Positions 10,585 to 18,994 of a stretch of 64,000 nt of DNA are shown in pieces (positions within the stretch are counted from its first letter, which is position 1; every line of letters starts with the position of its first letter). Made by a program: the position numbers and the translations under genes. The stretch is from Hephaestia mangrovi (GTDB taxonomy: Bacteria > Pseudomonadota > Alphaproteobacteria > Sphingomonadales > Sphingomonadaceae). The notes under the pieces are model-generated. The model searched no databases, was not told where the DNA came from, and worked only from the letters and a program-made list of their open reading frames with translations. The stretch spans positions 578,424-642,423 of the forward strand of contig NZ_JAINVU010000003.1 of NCBI RefSeq assembly GCF_019880555.1, read 5' to 3'.

Positions 10585-12903
10585 TCAGGCCGTCCGGCCG
10601 AACGACGGCGGGCGATCGGCCTTGGCGGTGCCGAAGCGCGACGGCCCGGGGCCCATCTCGAAGACCAGTTCGCCGCCCTGCACGAGATCGGCGTGGGCGA
10701 TCCAATTCCTGCTCCACGGCTTACCGTTCCAGCGGACCGACTGGATGTAGGGATTGGCGGGCGCATTGTTCTCGGCGCGGATGCGGAGCGTCTTGCCGCC
10801 GCCAACATCGACCTCGGCCGCGTCGAACAAGGGCGAGCCGAACACGTAAAGCGCGCTGACCGGATCTACGGGATAGAAGCCGAGCGCGGAGAGGATGAAC
10901 CACGCGCTCATCTGGCCGCAATCGTCATTGCCGATCACGCCGTCGGGATCGGCCTTGTACATCTCGGTGAGCAGGCGGCGCACCATCGCCTGCGTCTTAT
11001 GCGGCGCACCGCAATAAGCGTAGAGATAGGCGACGTGATGCTCGGGCTCGTTGCCATGGGCATATTGGCCGACCAGACCCGAGATGTCGGGCGGCGCGTC
11101 CTTGGGCAGCGTCGAGGGCGCGTTGAACAGGCCATCCAATTTCTTCTCGAACGCGGCGTCGCCGCCGAAATGCTCGATCAGGCCATAAGCGTCATGCTGG
11201 GTGAGGAAGGTCGCCTGCCAGCCGTTCGCCTCGGTGTAATCGCGCCATTTATCGACGTCGTGGCCGATCTGGATCGGATCGTAATCCTTCCACCACGTTC
11301 CGTCGGCGAACCGCGGGCGGGCGAAACCGATCCTGGCGTCGATGACGTTGCGATAGTTTTGCGAGCGCTTGCGCAACGCCGCGGCATCGTCATGCGCGCC
11401 GACCGCGTCGGCAAGGTGCGCCATCGCCCAATCGTCATAGGCATATTCCTGGGTGCGGCTGACCGATTCGTTGACCTTGTCCGCCGGGATATAACCGAGA
11501 TCGTAATAGAAGCCGCGGCCCTGGGTGCTGTCGATATCGGGGAAATTGCGGTCGAACGCACGGGCGCGGATGTGCGGCCAGGCGGCGGCGTAATCGGCCT
11601 CGATCCCCTTGGCGTGCGCCTCGGCGAGCACCGAGACGGCGTGCCAGCCGATCATGCACGCGGTCTCGACGCCCTGCAGCGGCCAGACCGGCGGGCCGGC
11701 CGGGCTCTCGACCGTCTGGCGAACCAGATCGCCGACCAGCAGCTTGGTGTGATCGGGGCGGATCAGCGTGAGCAGCGGGTGAAGCGCGCGATAAGTGTCC
11801 CACAGCGAATAGGTGCTGAACGCCTCCTGCCCCTTGGGTGCCTGGTGGACCTGGCGGTCGAGCCCGACATAGCGGCCGTCGCGATCGGTGAACAGCGTCG
11901 GCGCGAGCTGGGCGTGGTAGAGCGCGCTCGCCATGATCGTGCGCTGCGCCGCGGTGCCGCCCGATACGCGGACGCTGCCGAGCGCCTTGGCCCAGGTTGC
12001 GCGCGCGGCGGCGTGGACACCGTCGAAATCCCAGCCCGGCGCTTCGGCGGCGAGCGCGTCGCGCGCGCCTTCGAGGTCGACCGCCGAGATGCCGGTTTTG
12101 ATCAGGATCGGGTCGCCGCCGGCATTATCGAAGAACAACGCGACCTTGAGGCGGTTGCCCTTGATCGAGGTCGCCCCGTCGGGCGCGGGTTTGCCATCGT
12201 CGCCGAAGAACTGGACACGATCCGGCCGACGCGAGAGCTGCATCGCAAAATAGATATGCCGCCCCTTGGCCCAGCGATTGACCTGGCGGCCGCCGGTCAG
12301 CGTGCCATCGGGATCGAGCGTGAGCGAGGCATCCTCGACGACCACGCCCTTGTCCCAATCATCCTCGATGGCATGAGCGAAATCGATCAATATGTGGCCG
12401 GGGCCGTCGGCGAAACGATAGCGGTGAAGGCCGCACCGTTCGGTCGCGGTGAGTTCGGCCTGGACGCCCGATTCGAGGCGGACGCGGTAATAGCCGGGCT
12501 CGGCGAACTCGTCCGAATATCGCTGGCGATAGCCTTGCTCCGGGTGTTCGACCGAGCCTGGCTCGAGCAGCAACGGCTGGCGCGTCGGCACCACCAGCAC
12601 GTCGAGCATGTCACCGATCCCGGTGCCCGACAAATGGGTGTGGCTGAACCCCATGATCGAGCCATCTTTCTGGTGATAGCCCGAGCAGGCGTCCCAGCCG
12701 TGCGTGTTGGTATCGGGGCTCAATTGCACCATGCCGGCAGGCAGCGTCGCCCCGGGATAGGTGTGACCGTGGCCGCCGGTGCCGACGAACAGATCGGGCT
12801 TGCCGGCTTGCGGGCTCTCGGCCCAGGCGAGCGCGGGTGCGGCGCCACCCAATGCGGCAAGCCCGGTTCCGGCGAGAAGCTGGCGGCGGCTGGCGGTGAT
12901 CAT
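10585..12903 (-). CDS. GH92 alpha-mannosidase, Tat-exported, canonical catalytic Glu
   Basis: This 772-residue protein has a twin-arginine signal (TASRRQLLAGTGLAALGG). GH92 enzymes are Ca2+-dependent inverting exo-alpha-mannosidases with an N-terminal beta-sandwich and a C-terminal (alpha/alpha)6 barrel. Visible family blocks include GHTYPGATLPAGMVQLSPDT near residue 45, FSTYSLWDTYRALHPL, GNEPEHHVAYLY, and QMSAWFILSALGFYPV. Glu619 in GNEP occupies the general-acid position, so ordinary hydrolysis of alpha-1,2- or alpha-1,3-mannosides is expected. It lies 16 bp downstream of the GH125 gene on the same strand, forming a two-gene operon. Confidence 0.92.
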   Translation of the reverse strand: MITASRRQLLAGTGLAALGGAAPALAWAESPQAGKPDLFVGTGGHGHTYPGATLPAGMVQLSPDTNTHGWDACSGYHQKDGSIMGFSHTHLSGTGIGDMLDVLVVPTRQPLLLEPGSVEHPEQGYRQRYSDEFAEPGYYRVRLESGVQAELTATERCGLHRYRFADGPGHILIDFAHAIEDDWDKGVVVEDASLTLDPDGTLTGGRQVNRWAKGRHIYFAMQLSRRPDRVQFFGDDGKPAPDGATSIKGNRLKVALFFDNAGGDPILIKTGISAVDLEGARDALAAEAPGWDFDGVHAAARATWAKALGSVRVSGGTAAQRTIMASALYHAQLAPTLFTDRDGRYVGLDRQVHQAPKGQEAFSTYSLWDTYRALHPLLTLIRPDHTKLLVGDLVRQTVESPAGPPVWPLQGVETACMIGWHAVSVLAEAHAKGIEADYAAAWPHIRARAFDRNFPDIDSTQGRGFYYDLGYIPADKVNESVSRTQEYAYDDWAMAHLADAVGAHDDAAALRKRSQNYRNVIDARIGFARPRFADGTWWKDYDPIQIGHDVDKWRDYTEANGWQATFLTQHDAYGLIEHFGGDAAFEKKLDGLFNAPSTLPKDAPPDISGLVGQYAHGNEPEHHVAYLYAYCGAPHKTQAMVRRLLTEMYKADPDGVIGNDDCGQMSAWFILSALGFYPVDPVSALYVFGSPLFDAAEVDVGGGKTLRIRAENNAPANPYIQSVRWNGKPWSRNWIAHADLVQGGELVFEMGPGPSRFGTAKADRPPSFGRTA

Positions 12904-12919
12904 TTGCTTTCTCCCGAAA

Positions 12920-14353
12920 TCAGATCGTTTGCGCGAGCAGCGCGGGCTTTTTGTCGGCGATCTCGACGATCAACTGGCCGAACAGCGCATTGGCCCAGGC
13001 GAACCAGCTACGCGTGAAATTCGACGGATCGTCCTTGTTGAAGCTCTCGTGCATGAAGCCGGTGCCACCGTGCGTGGTCTTGAGCCAGTGGAGACATTGC
13101 CGGACGGTGGCGTCATCCTCGGCGTTCATCGCGTGGGTGATGATCGACATCGGCCAGATCATGTCGAGACCGATATGCGGGCCGCCGATGCCCTCGGCGG
13201 CCTTGCCCTTGAAGAAATATGGATTGCGATCCGACCAGGCGAGCGCGGCGGTGCGCTTGAACAGCGGATCGTTGCGATCGGCAGCGTCGATGATCGCGAG
13301 GCCGGAGAGGCTCGGTACGTTGGCGTCGTCCATGAACACCCAATTACCGAAACCGTCGATCTCATAAGCCCAGACCTGGCCGCCATTGCCGTCGGGGATC
13401 AGCGCATACTGCTTGAGCACGCCCTCGACCTCGTTCGCCAGCGCCTCGGCATCGGCGGCGGCGGCCGTATCGCCTCGCGCCTCGCGGTGGACCTGCGCCA
13501 CCTTGCGCAGCACCGACACCGCGAACAGGTTCGACGGGATCAGGAACGGATAAAGACACGCATCGTCCGACGGGCGGAACATCGAGTGGATCAGCCCGAT
13601 CTTCTTCGTCGGCCGGCCATAGCCGCCGAGCATCAGCGTATCGGTCGGGTTGAGCGCCTCGCGCTGGAAGTGATACGGCCCCGGCCCCTGCTTGCGCTGC
13701 TGGACGCGGAAGGTGGCGACGGCAAGTTGCGCGGCGCGACTCCAGGTGTCGTCGAACGGCGTCTTGTCACGCGTGCGCGTCCAATATCCGTGGGCGAGAC
13801 GCATCGTATAGGCGAGCGAATCGATTTCCCACTTCCGCTCGGCAACGCCGGGCTTCATGTCGGTCTTGTCCTTCTGCGACCAGTCGAGATTCGACATGGC
13901 GCTCGGGTCTTTCATGAAGGCGTTGGCATAGGGATCGATCAGGATGCAGCGCGCCTGGCGCTGGATCAGCCCCTGGAACAAGCGCTTCAGCCTGGGATCG
14001 CGATCGACGAGGTGGATATACGGCTGCACCTGCGCCGAGCTGTCGCGCAGCCACATCGCGTGGATGTCGCCGGTCAGCACGAAGGTATCGGGCTTGCCGT
14101 CGACCGTGCCGACATCGACCGTGGTGTCGAGCGTGTTCGGATAGCAATTCTCGAACATCCAGGCGAGTTCGGGGTCGGCGATCCTGGCCTTCACCCGCGC
14201 GATCTCGGCTTCGATCGCGGAACTGGTGAACTTGCGGTCGGCGGGTGCGGGGCGCTTGCTGGCAAAACCCGCCGCGCGCGCCGCCGCGGGAAGCGAGCCG
14301 GCCAGCGCCAGCGCGCCGGCGCCGGCCATGATGTCTCGTCTGCGAAAAGTCAT
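12920..14353 (-). CDS. GH125 exo-alpha-1,6-mannosidase, Tat-exported
   Basis: This 477-residue protein carries a twin-arginine-like signal ([18 protein letters not shown]) and a complete GH125 (former DUF1237) domain. Diagnostic blocks are [37 protein letters not shown]-like [21 protein letters not shown] and [21 protein letters not shown]. The family removes terminal alpha-1,6-linked mannose from N-glycan cores with inversion. It complements the GH92 enzymes, which cut alpha-1,2 and alpha-1,3 linkages. The start at 14353 follows GGGGAGAGGG. It is first in an operon with the GH92 gene downstream. Confidence 0.93.
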   Translation of the reverse strand: MTFRRRDIMAGAGALALAGSLPAAARAAGFASKRPAPADRKFTSSAIEAEIARVKARIADPELAWMFENCYPNTLDTTVDVGTVDGKPDTFVLTGDIHAMWLRDSSAQVQPYIHLVDRDPRLKRLFQGLIQRQARCILIDPYANAFMKDPSAMSNLDWSQKDKTDMKPGVAERKWEIDSLAYTMRLAHGYWTRTRDKTPFDDTWSRAAQLAVATFRVQQRKQGPGPYHFQREALNPTDTLMLGGYGRPTKKIGLIHSMFRPSDDACLYPFLIPSNLFAVSVLRKVAQVHREARGDTAAAADAEALANEVEGVLKQYALIPDGNGGQVWAYEIDGFGNWVFMDDANVPSLSGLAIIDAADRNDPLFKRTAALAWSDRNPYFFKGKAAEGIGGPHIGLDMIWPMSIITHAMNAEDDATVRQCLHWLKTTHGGTGFMHESFNKDDPSNFTRSWFAWANALFGQLIVEIADKKPALLAQTI

Positions 14354-14430
14354 TCCCTCTCCCCTTGGGGCCGCGCGCTGTTCCGCCCGATTATCGATGC
14401 CCTGATCCTAAGCGCGAGCGACCGGGCGAA

Positions 14431-14447
14431 ACAATAGCTAAATTTGT
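14431..14447. promoter_or_regulatory. AT-rich near-palindrome between GH125 and cutC
   Basis: ACAATAGCTAAATTTGT followed by a T-tract lies between the divergent GH125 and CutC genes, with outer arms ACAA/TTGT. It resembles the sites at 22171 and 30238 (ACAAT, AAATT and trailing T-tract in common) with a one-base spacing difference. It is a candidate operator of the locus regulator. Confidence 0.45.
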
Positions 14448-14499
14448 TTTTCTAATTCGCGGCGATTGCTCGCCGGGCGCAAGCAGGCGATGAAGCGAC

Positions 14500-15222
14500 A
14501 TGGCGATCATCCTCGAAATCTGCGTCGAGACCATGGCGAGCATTGCCGCCGCACGCGCCGGCGGGGCCGATCGCATCGAATTATGTAGCGCGCTGGCGCT
14601 GGGCGGATTGACGCCCTCGGCCGGGCTGATCGCCGCAGCCGTGGCGCAGCCGCTGCCCTGCCATGTCATGATCCGGCCACGCGGCGGCGATTTCGCTTAT
14701 GACGCCGATGAAGTGGCGCAGATGGAACGCGACATCGCTTATGCCGCGGGCGCCGGGATGGCGGGCGTGGTGTTCGGAGCGGCGCGCGACGGCGCGCTGG
14801 ACCGCCCGGTGCTCGATCGGCTGATGGCCTGCGTTCGCACGGCGGGCCGGCCGCTTTCGACGACGCTGCACCGCGCGATCGATACGCTCGACGATCCGGT
14901 CGCGGCGATCGAGGTGGCCGTGGGACTCGGGCTCGATCGCGTACTTTCGTCCGGCGGGGCGACGACGGCTCTTACCGGAATCGAGACGTTGCGCGCGATG
15001 CACGAACGCGCGGCTGGACGATTGAAGGTGATGGCCGGGAGCGGCATCAACGCGGGCAACGTCGCCGCACTGCTCGCCGCGGGCGTGGACGAAATCCACG
15101 CGTCCTGCTCGTCACCGCGGCCAAGCGAAAATGCGGCGCTCCACCGGCTGGACTTCGCGGCGACCGTGCCGATCACCGACGCGGGCCGGGTCCGCGCCCT
15201 GCGTGAGGCGATCGACAGCTAA
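14500..15222 (+). CDS. cutC: CutC-family protein
   Basis: This 240-residue protein has the TIM-barrel CutC fold (PF03932): LEICVETMASIAAARAGGADRIELCS near the start, HVMIRPRGGDF, VVFGAA, STTLHRAID, and MAGSGINAGNV. The family was named for copper homeostasis in E. coli, but that role is disputed and its catalytic activity is unknown. It often appears near glycan-degradation genes. Here it is divergent from the GH125-GH92 operon, across a shared AT-rich site, which supports a role in the same sugar pathway rather than copper handling (inference). Confidence 0.85.
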   Translation: MAIILEICVETMASIAAARAGGADRIELCSALALGGLTPSAGLIAAAVAQPLPCHVMIRPRGGDFAYDADEVAQMERDIAYAAGAGMAGVVFGAARDGALDRPVLDRLMACVRTAGRPLSTTLHRAIDTLDDPVAAIEVAVGLGLDRVLSSGGATTALTGIETLRAMHERAAGRLKVMAGSGINAGNVAALLAAGVDEIHASCSSPRPSENAALHRLDFAATVPITDAGRVRALREAIDS

Positions 15223-15253
15223 ATCGCGACATCGAAGTTAGCGAAACAATCCG

Positions 15254-15350
15254 CCACCTGCGAACTTGTTTCAGGGTCCATGGAAAGACAGCAACCGCAT
15301 ACGATCGGTCAACGTCGCGCCATGGATGCTGAAACACGTTCAGCGTGACG
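15254..15350. repeat. Inverted pair of sphingomonad-type intergenic repeat
   Basis: Two imperfect copies of one motif face each other. 15254-15282 contains AACTTGTTTCAGGGTCCATGG; the reverse complement of 15320-15350 contains AACGTGTTTCAGCATCCATGG. This family of intergenic palindromic repeats (GAACTTGTTTCAGGGT type) is, as I recall, scattered through sphingomonad genomes. Here it lies between the convergent cutC and GH92 genes and may fold as a transcript-end structure. Confidence 0.6.
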
Positions 15351-15391
15351 AGTCTTATGCGCCGGCATTCACTTCCAGATGACCACGGCCT

Positions 15392-15416
15392 CCGAACCGC
15401 GCTTCCGCGGTTGCGG
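15392..15416 (-). terminator. GC-rich hairpin just past the GH92 stop
   Basis: A stem of AACCGCG/CGCGGTT with a CTTC loop, extended by CCG/CGG around a bulged G, begins 9 nt beyond the GH92 stop codon on its transcript. No U-tract follows, so a function as terminator or mRNA-stabilising structure is uncertain. Confidence 0.3.
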
Positions 15417-15424
15417 GACCGCGA

Positions 15425-17752
15425 TCATTTCGCCGGCGCGCTCATCGAGAAGGGCGCGTCGGCGGGCGCGGCGCCCCATTGCTTGTTCGGCGTCGGGCCC
15501 ATCACGAAGGTGATCGTGCCGCCCTGTTCGAGCGCGTCGTGGGTGAAGAACGTCTTGTCGTGCGGCGTTCCGTTGAACTTGACCGACTGGATGTAGACAT
15601 TCTCCGCGCTGTTGTTCTCGGCGTTGATCGTCAGCGTCTTGCCCGTAGGCATGGTCAGCGTGACGGTGCGGAACAGCGGGCTGCCGATCGCATATTGCCC
15701 GCTCGACGGGGTGACGGGGTAGAAGCCGAGCGCCGAGAACACGTACCAGGCCGAGGTCTGGCCGTTATCCTCGTCGCCGGGATAGCCGTCGGGGGTCGCC
15801 GAATAGAGCTTCTTCATCACGTCGCGGGCGTGGAATTGCGCCTTCCACGGCGCGCCGGCCCAATCGTAGAGATAGATCATGTGCTGGATCGGCTGATTGC
15901 CGTGCGCATATTGCCCCATGTCGACGATCTGCATTTCGCGGATCTCGTGGATCACCTGGCCGTAATAGCTGTCGTCGAAGATCGGCGGCGTGGAGAAGAT
16001 CGAATCGAGCTTGGCGACATATTTATCGCGCCCGCCCATCAGGTCGATCAGCCCCTGTTCGTCCTGCATCGCCGAGAAGCTGTAGTGCAGCGCATTGCCT
16101 TCGGTGAAGGCATCGCCCCATTTGTACGGATTGAACGGCGTCTCCCACGATCCGTCGCGGTTGCGGCCGCGCATCCAGCCGGTCGAGGGGTCGTAGAGCT
16201 TGCGGTAATTCTGCGCGTGCTCGGCATAGAACTTGGCGTCCTCGGTCTTGCCGAGCGCCTTGGCGAGCTGCGAGATCGAGAAATCGGCGGTGGCATATTC
16301 GAGCGTGCGCGCGGCATTCTCGTTGATGCCGACGTCATAGGGGACGTAGCCGAGCTTGTTGTACCAATCGACGCCCTCGCGGCCGACCGCGCTGATCACA
16401 TTGCCGCGCTTGTCGACCGGGCGATCCTTGTCGGTGGTCGCGTCCTTGACCATCGCTTCGTAAAGCGTGTTGACGTCGAACCCGCGCACGCCGTTGATAT
16501 AGGCATCGGCGATGATGTTGTCGGCGTTCGAGCCGACCATCACGTCGCGATAGCCCGGGCTCGCCCATTCGGGCAGCCAGCCGCCCTCCTTATAAGCGTT
16601 TACCAGGCCCTGCATCATCTCGCTGTCGCGCTCGGGATACATCAACGCGAAGAAGGGGAAGACCGCGCGCCACGTGTCCCAGAAGCCGTTGTCGGTGTAC
16701 ATGTAGCCGGCGTGGACCTTGCCGTCATACGGGCTGTAATGGACCGTCTTCCCGCTGGCGTCGGTTTCATAGAACATGCGCGGGAATTGCAGCATGCGGT
16801 AGAGCGCCGAATAGAAGGTACGGCGATTGTCGAGGCTGGGATCGCTGACCTTGATGCGATCGAACTGGGTCTGCCACGCCCGCTTGGCCTTGGCCTCGGT
16901 CTGCGCGAAGCTGTCGTTGCCGATTTCACGGTCGAGATTGAGCTCGGCCTGATCGGGGCTGATGAACGAGGAGGCGACCTTGACGTGGATCTTCTCGCCG
17001 GCGGCGGTCTTGAAGCTGACGACCGCGCCGACATGGCCGCCCTCGCGCGACAGGTCGCCGGTCAACTGCCAATTGTCGTCCCAGGTGCGGCTGACGGTGA
17101 AATCGTGGTCGAACTGCGCGACCCAGTAATTGTGGAAATTGTCGGGCACGCCGCCGTGGTTGTTGCGGACATAGCCGACGATGCGGCGCTTGGCGGGCTC
17201 GATCCTGACCATCGATCCGCCGTCCTGGCCGTCGATCAGGATGTGCGCATCGTCGCTCTTGGGAAAGGTGAACTCGAACTGCGCAGCGCGCGCTGTCGGG
17301 GCGATCTCGGCCGTCACGTCGTAATCGGCGAGATAGACCTTGTAGTCGTACGGGTGCGCGACCTCGGCCTTGTGGCTGTACCAGCTCGCGCGGTCCTCGG
17401 GCTTCAATTTGAGCGGGCCGGTCTCCGCGAACAGCGCGAGCGCGGCATAATCGTTCATCCACGGGCTCGGCTGGTGGGTCTGCTTGATGCCGTTGATCTT
17501 GTGCGCGGCATAAGTGTACGCCCAGCCATCGCCCATCTTGCCGGTGACGGGCGTCCAGCTGTTCATCCCCCAGGGCACCGACACCATCGGATAGGTGTTG
17601 CCGTAGGACAAGGTGTAATCCGAATCGGTCCCCATCAGCGGATTGACCAGATCGACCGAGGCCGGCGCCGTCTCTGCCGCGAGCACGGGCGCGGCGAGCG
17701 AGGTCGAGACGAAGGCGGTCGCGGCGAGCAACAAGGCGGTCTTGCGGATCAT
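15425..17752 (-). CDS. GH92-family enzyme with Gln at the catalytic-acid position
   Basis: The 775-residue protein has a Sec signal peptide (MIRKTALLLAATAFVSTSLAAPVLAAE). GH92 blocks are clear: NPLMGTDSDYTLSYGNTYPMVSVPWGMN, FWDTWRAVFPFF, QTSAWYVFSALGFYPV and IGSPLF. At the usual GNEP motif it reads GNQPIQH, placing Gln620 where the general acid Glu normally is. Such a Gln was reported in a GH92 that uncaps mannose-1-phospho-6-mannose, where the phosphate leaving group needs no acid. Its start overlaps the GH43 stop (ATGA), so the two are translationally coupled. Confidence 0.9.
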   Translation of the reverse strand: MIRKTALLLAATAFVSTSLAAPVLAAETAPASVDLVNPLMGTDSDYTLSYGNTYPMVSVPWGMNSWTPVTGKMGDGWAYTYAAHKINGIKQTHQPSPWMNDYAALALFAETGPLKLKPEDRASWYSHKAEVAHPYDYKVYLADYDVTAEIAPTARAAQFEFTFPKSDDAHILIDGQDGGSMVRIEPAKRRIVGYVRNNHGGVPDNFHNYWVAQFDHDFTVSRTWDDNWQLTGDLSREGGHVGAVVSFKTAAGEKIHVKVASSFISPDQAELNLDREIGNDSFAQTEAKAKRAWQTQFDRIKVSDPSLDNRRTFYSALYRMLQFPRMFYETDASGKTVHYSPYDGKVHAGYMYTDNGFWDTWRAVFPFFALMYPERDSEMMQGLVNAYKEGGWLPEWASPGYRDVMVGSNADNIIADAYINGVRGFDVNTLYEAMVKDATTDKDRPVDKRGNVISAVGREGVDWYNKLGYVPYDVGINENAARTLEYATADFSISQLAKALGKTEDAKFYAEHAQNYRKLYDPSTGWMRGRNRDGSWETPFNPYKWGDAFTEGNALHYSFSAMQDEQGLIDLMGGRDKYVAKLDSIFSTPPIFDDSYYGQVIHEIREMQIVDMGQYAHGNQPIQHMIYLYDWAGAPWKAQFHARDVMKKLYSATPDGYPGDEDNGQTSAWYVFSALGFYPVTPSSGQYAIGSPLFRTVTLTMPTGKTLTINAENNSAENVYIQSVKFNGTPHDKTFFTHDALEQGGTITFVMGPTPNKQWGAAPADAPFSMSAPAK

Positions 17753-18801
17753 GGGTGCTCCTTGATCGGGCGCGGTGTAGTGACGCCCTGATTGGTCATG
17801 ACGACGGGGTTGATCGTGCCGTCGGCGTTGAAGGTCATGCGGTCGATCGCGAGCTGGCGGTGATCGCCATCATCGTCACCCAAGGGACGACGGTGATAGA
17901 CGATATACCAATCGTCGGTGCCCGGCACGTTGACCACCGAATGATGGCCCGCGCCGCGCGCGATCTTGAAATCCTGCGCCAGGATCACGCCCTTCGGCGT
18001 GAACGGGCCGAGCGGGCTTTTGCCCATCGCATAGGCGACGCGATAATTGGGGCCGGTCCAGTCGCCTTCGGACCACATCAGATAATAGGTGCCGTGCCGC
18101 TTGATCATGAACGAGCCCTCGACATAGCCTGGCGGCGTGATCTCCTTGAAGGTTGATCCATCGGGAAATTTTTCGATGTGCCGCAGGTCGGGCGACAGGC
18201 GCACGACGTTACAATGGCCCCAGCCGCCGTAGTAAAGATACACCTGCCCGTCGTCGTCGCGGTAGACGAACGGATCGATCGGCTGTGCGCCATTATGGAA
18301 GGCCGGGATCAGCGGATGGCCCAGCGCATCCTTGAACGGGCCGCCGGGATGGTCCGCGACCGCGAGGCCGATGCCGCCGGTCTGCGTGTCGTTCTGGATG
18401 TCGTTGGCGCCGAAGAACAGGTAATATTTGCCACCAGCCTCGATCGCCGAGGGCGCCCAGACGGCATAGGCCGCCCAAGAAATGTTGGCGATGTCCAGGA
18501 CGTGGCTATGCCTGGTCCAATGCACCAGATCAGGCGAGGAGAAGGCATCCATATAGGTCTGCGCCGCATAGGACGGATGGACCATATGCGCCTTGCGCGC
18601 GGCCGCCTGCGCGGGCGTGAAATGCTGCGGATCGGGCTTACCAGACACGTCCGACAGCGTCGGGTAGATCCAATATTGATGATCGAAGATGCGGATTTCG
18701 GGATCGGCATACCAGCCCGGCACGATCGGGTTCGTGGCCAGCACGGCGGCAGGCACCATTGCCAGCAGTGATGCGGCGAACGCGGCGGCGAGTGTGCGCA
18801 T
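17749..18801 (-). CDS. GH43-family glycosidase, exported
   Basis: This 350-residue protein has a signal peptide (MRTLAAAFAASLLAMVPAAVLA) after GAGGAGG. It has a five-bladed beta-propeller sequence pattern of GH43. Candidate catalytic residues are the base Asp in WYADPEI near the N-terminus, the pKa-modulating Asp in PIDPFVYRDDDG and the acid Glu in GYVEGSFM. GH43 members cleave beta-xylosides, alpha-L-arabinofuranosides or beta-galactosides. In an N-glycan setting, removal of a decorating pentose would fit, but this is inference. A terminator for the upstream receptor ends 23 bp before its start. Confidence 0.82.
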   Translation of the reverse strand: MRTLAAAFAASLLAMVPAAVLATNPIVPGWYADPEIRIFDHQYWIYPTLSDVSGKPDPQHFTPAQAAARKAHMVHPSYAAQTYMDAFSSPDLVHWTRHSHVLDIANISWAAYAVWAPSAIEAGGKYYLFFGANDIQNDTQTGGIGLAVADHPGGPFKDALGHPLIPAFHNGAQPIDPFVYRDDDGQVYLYYGGWGHCNVVRLSPDLRHIEKFPDGSTFKEITPPGYVEGSFMIKRHGTYYLMWSEGDWTGPNYRVAYAMGKSPLGPFTPKGVILAQDFKIARGAGHHSVVNVPGTDDWYIVYHRRPLGDDDGDHRQLAIDRMTFNADGTINPVVMTNQGVTTPRPIKEHP

Positions 18802-18823
18802 GATCCTCCTCGGCGCTTCGAGC

Positions 18824-18856
18824 AAAAAAAGGGGCGGCACCGGATGATGCCGCCCC
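18824..18856 (-). terminator. Rho-independent terminator after the TonB receptor gene
   Basis: On the minus strand this is a perfect 9-bp GC stem (GGGGCGGCA with TGCCGCCCC, 18831-18839 and 18848-18856) followed by a run of seven T. It lies downstream of the TonB receptor stop (18995) and just before the GH43 start, so it separates, or attenuates between, the two transcription units. Confidence 0.85.
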
Positions 18857-18994
18857 AATGATCAGGTCGCTACTGGGGGAAGGCAACCAGATCGGGAAAT
18901 AAGGATACTTCCGACATGGAGGCGACGACCTGGAAAGGCGTTGGCGTGGATCGGTGTCGCAGACCGCCGGCCGACGGCACCGACCACATCGACA

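Noticed and set aside
10693..13017. 774-codon plus-strand open frame
   Set aside because: It is antisense to the Tat-exported GH92 gene and has no recognisable motif.
14431..14447. Treating the motif at 14431 as an exact copy of the 22171 palindrome
   Set aside because: Spacing differs by one base and only part of the bases agree, so it is listed at lower confidence.
15479..17791. 770-codon plus-strand open frame
   Set aside because: It mirrors the GH92 gene on the other strand; composition is typical of an antisense shadow.
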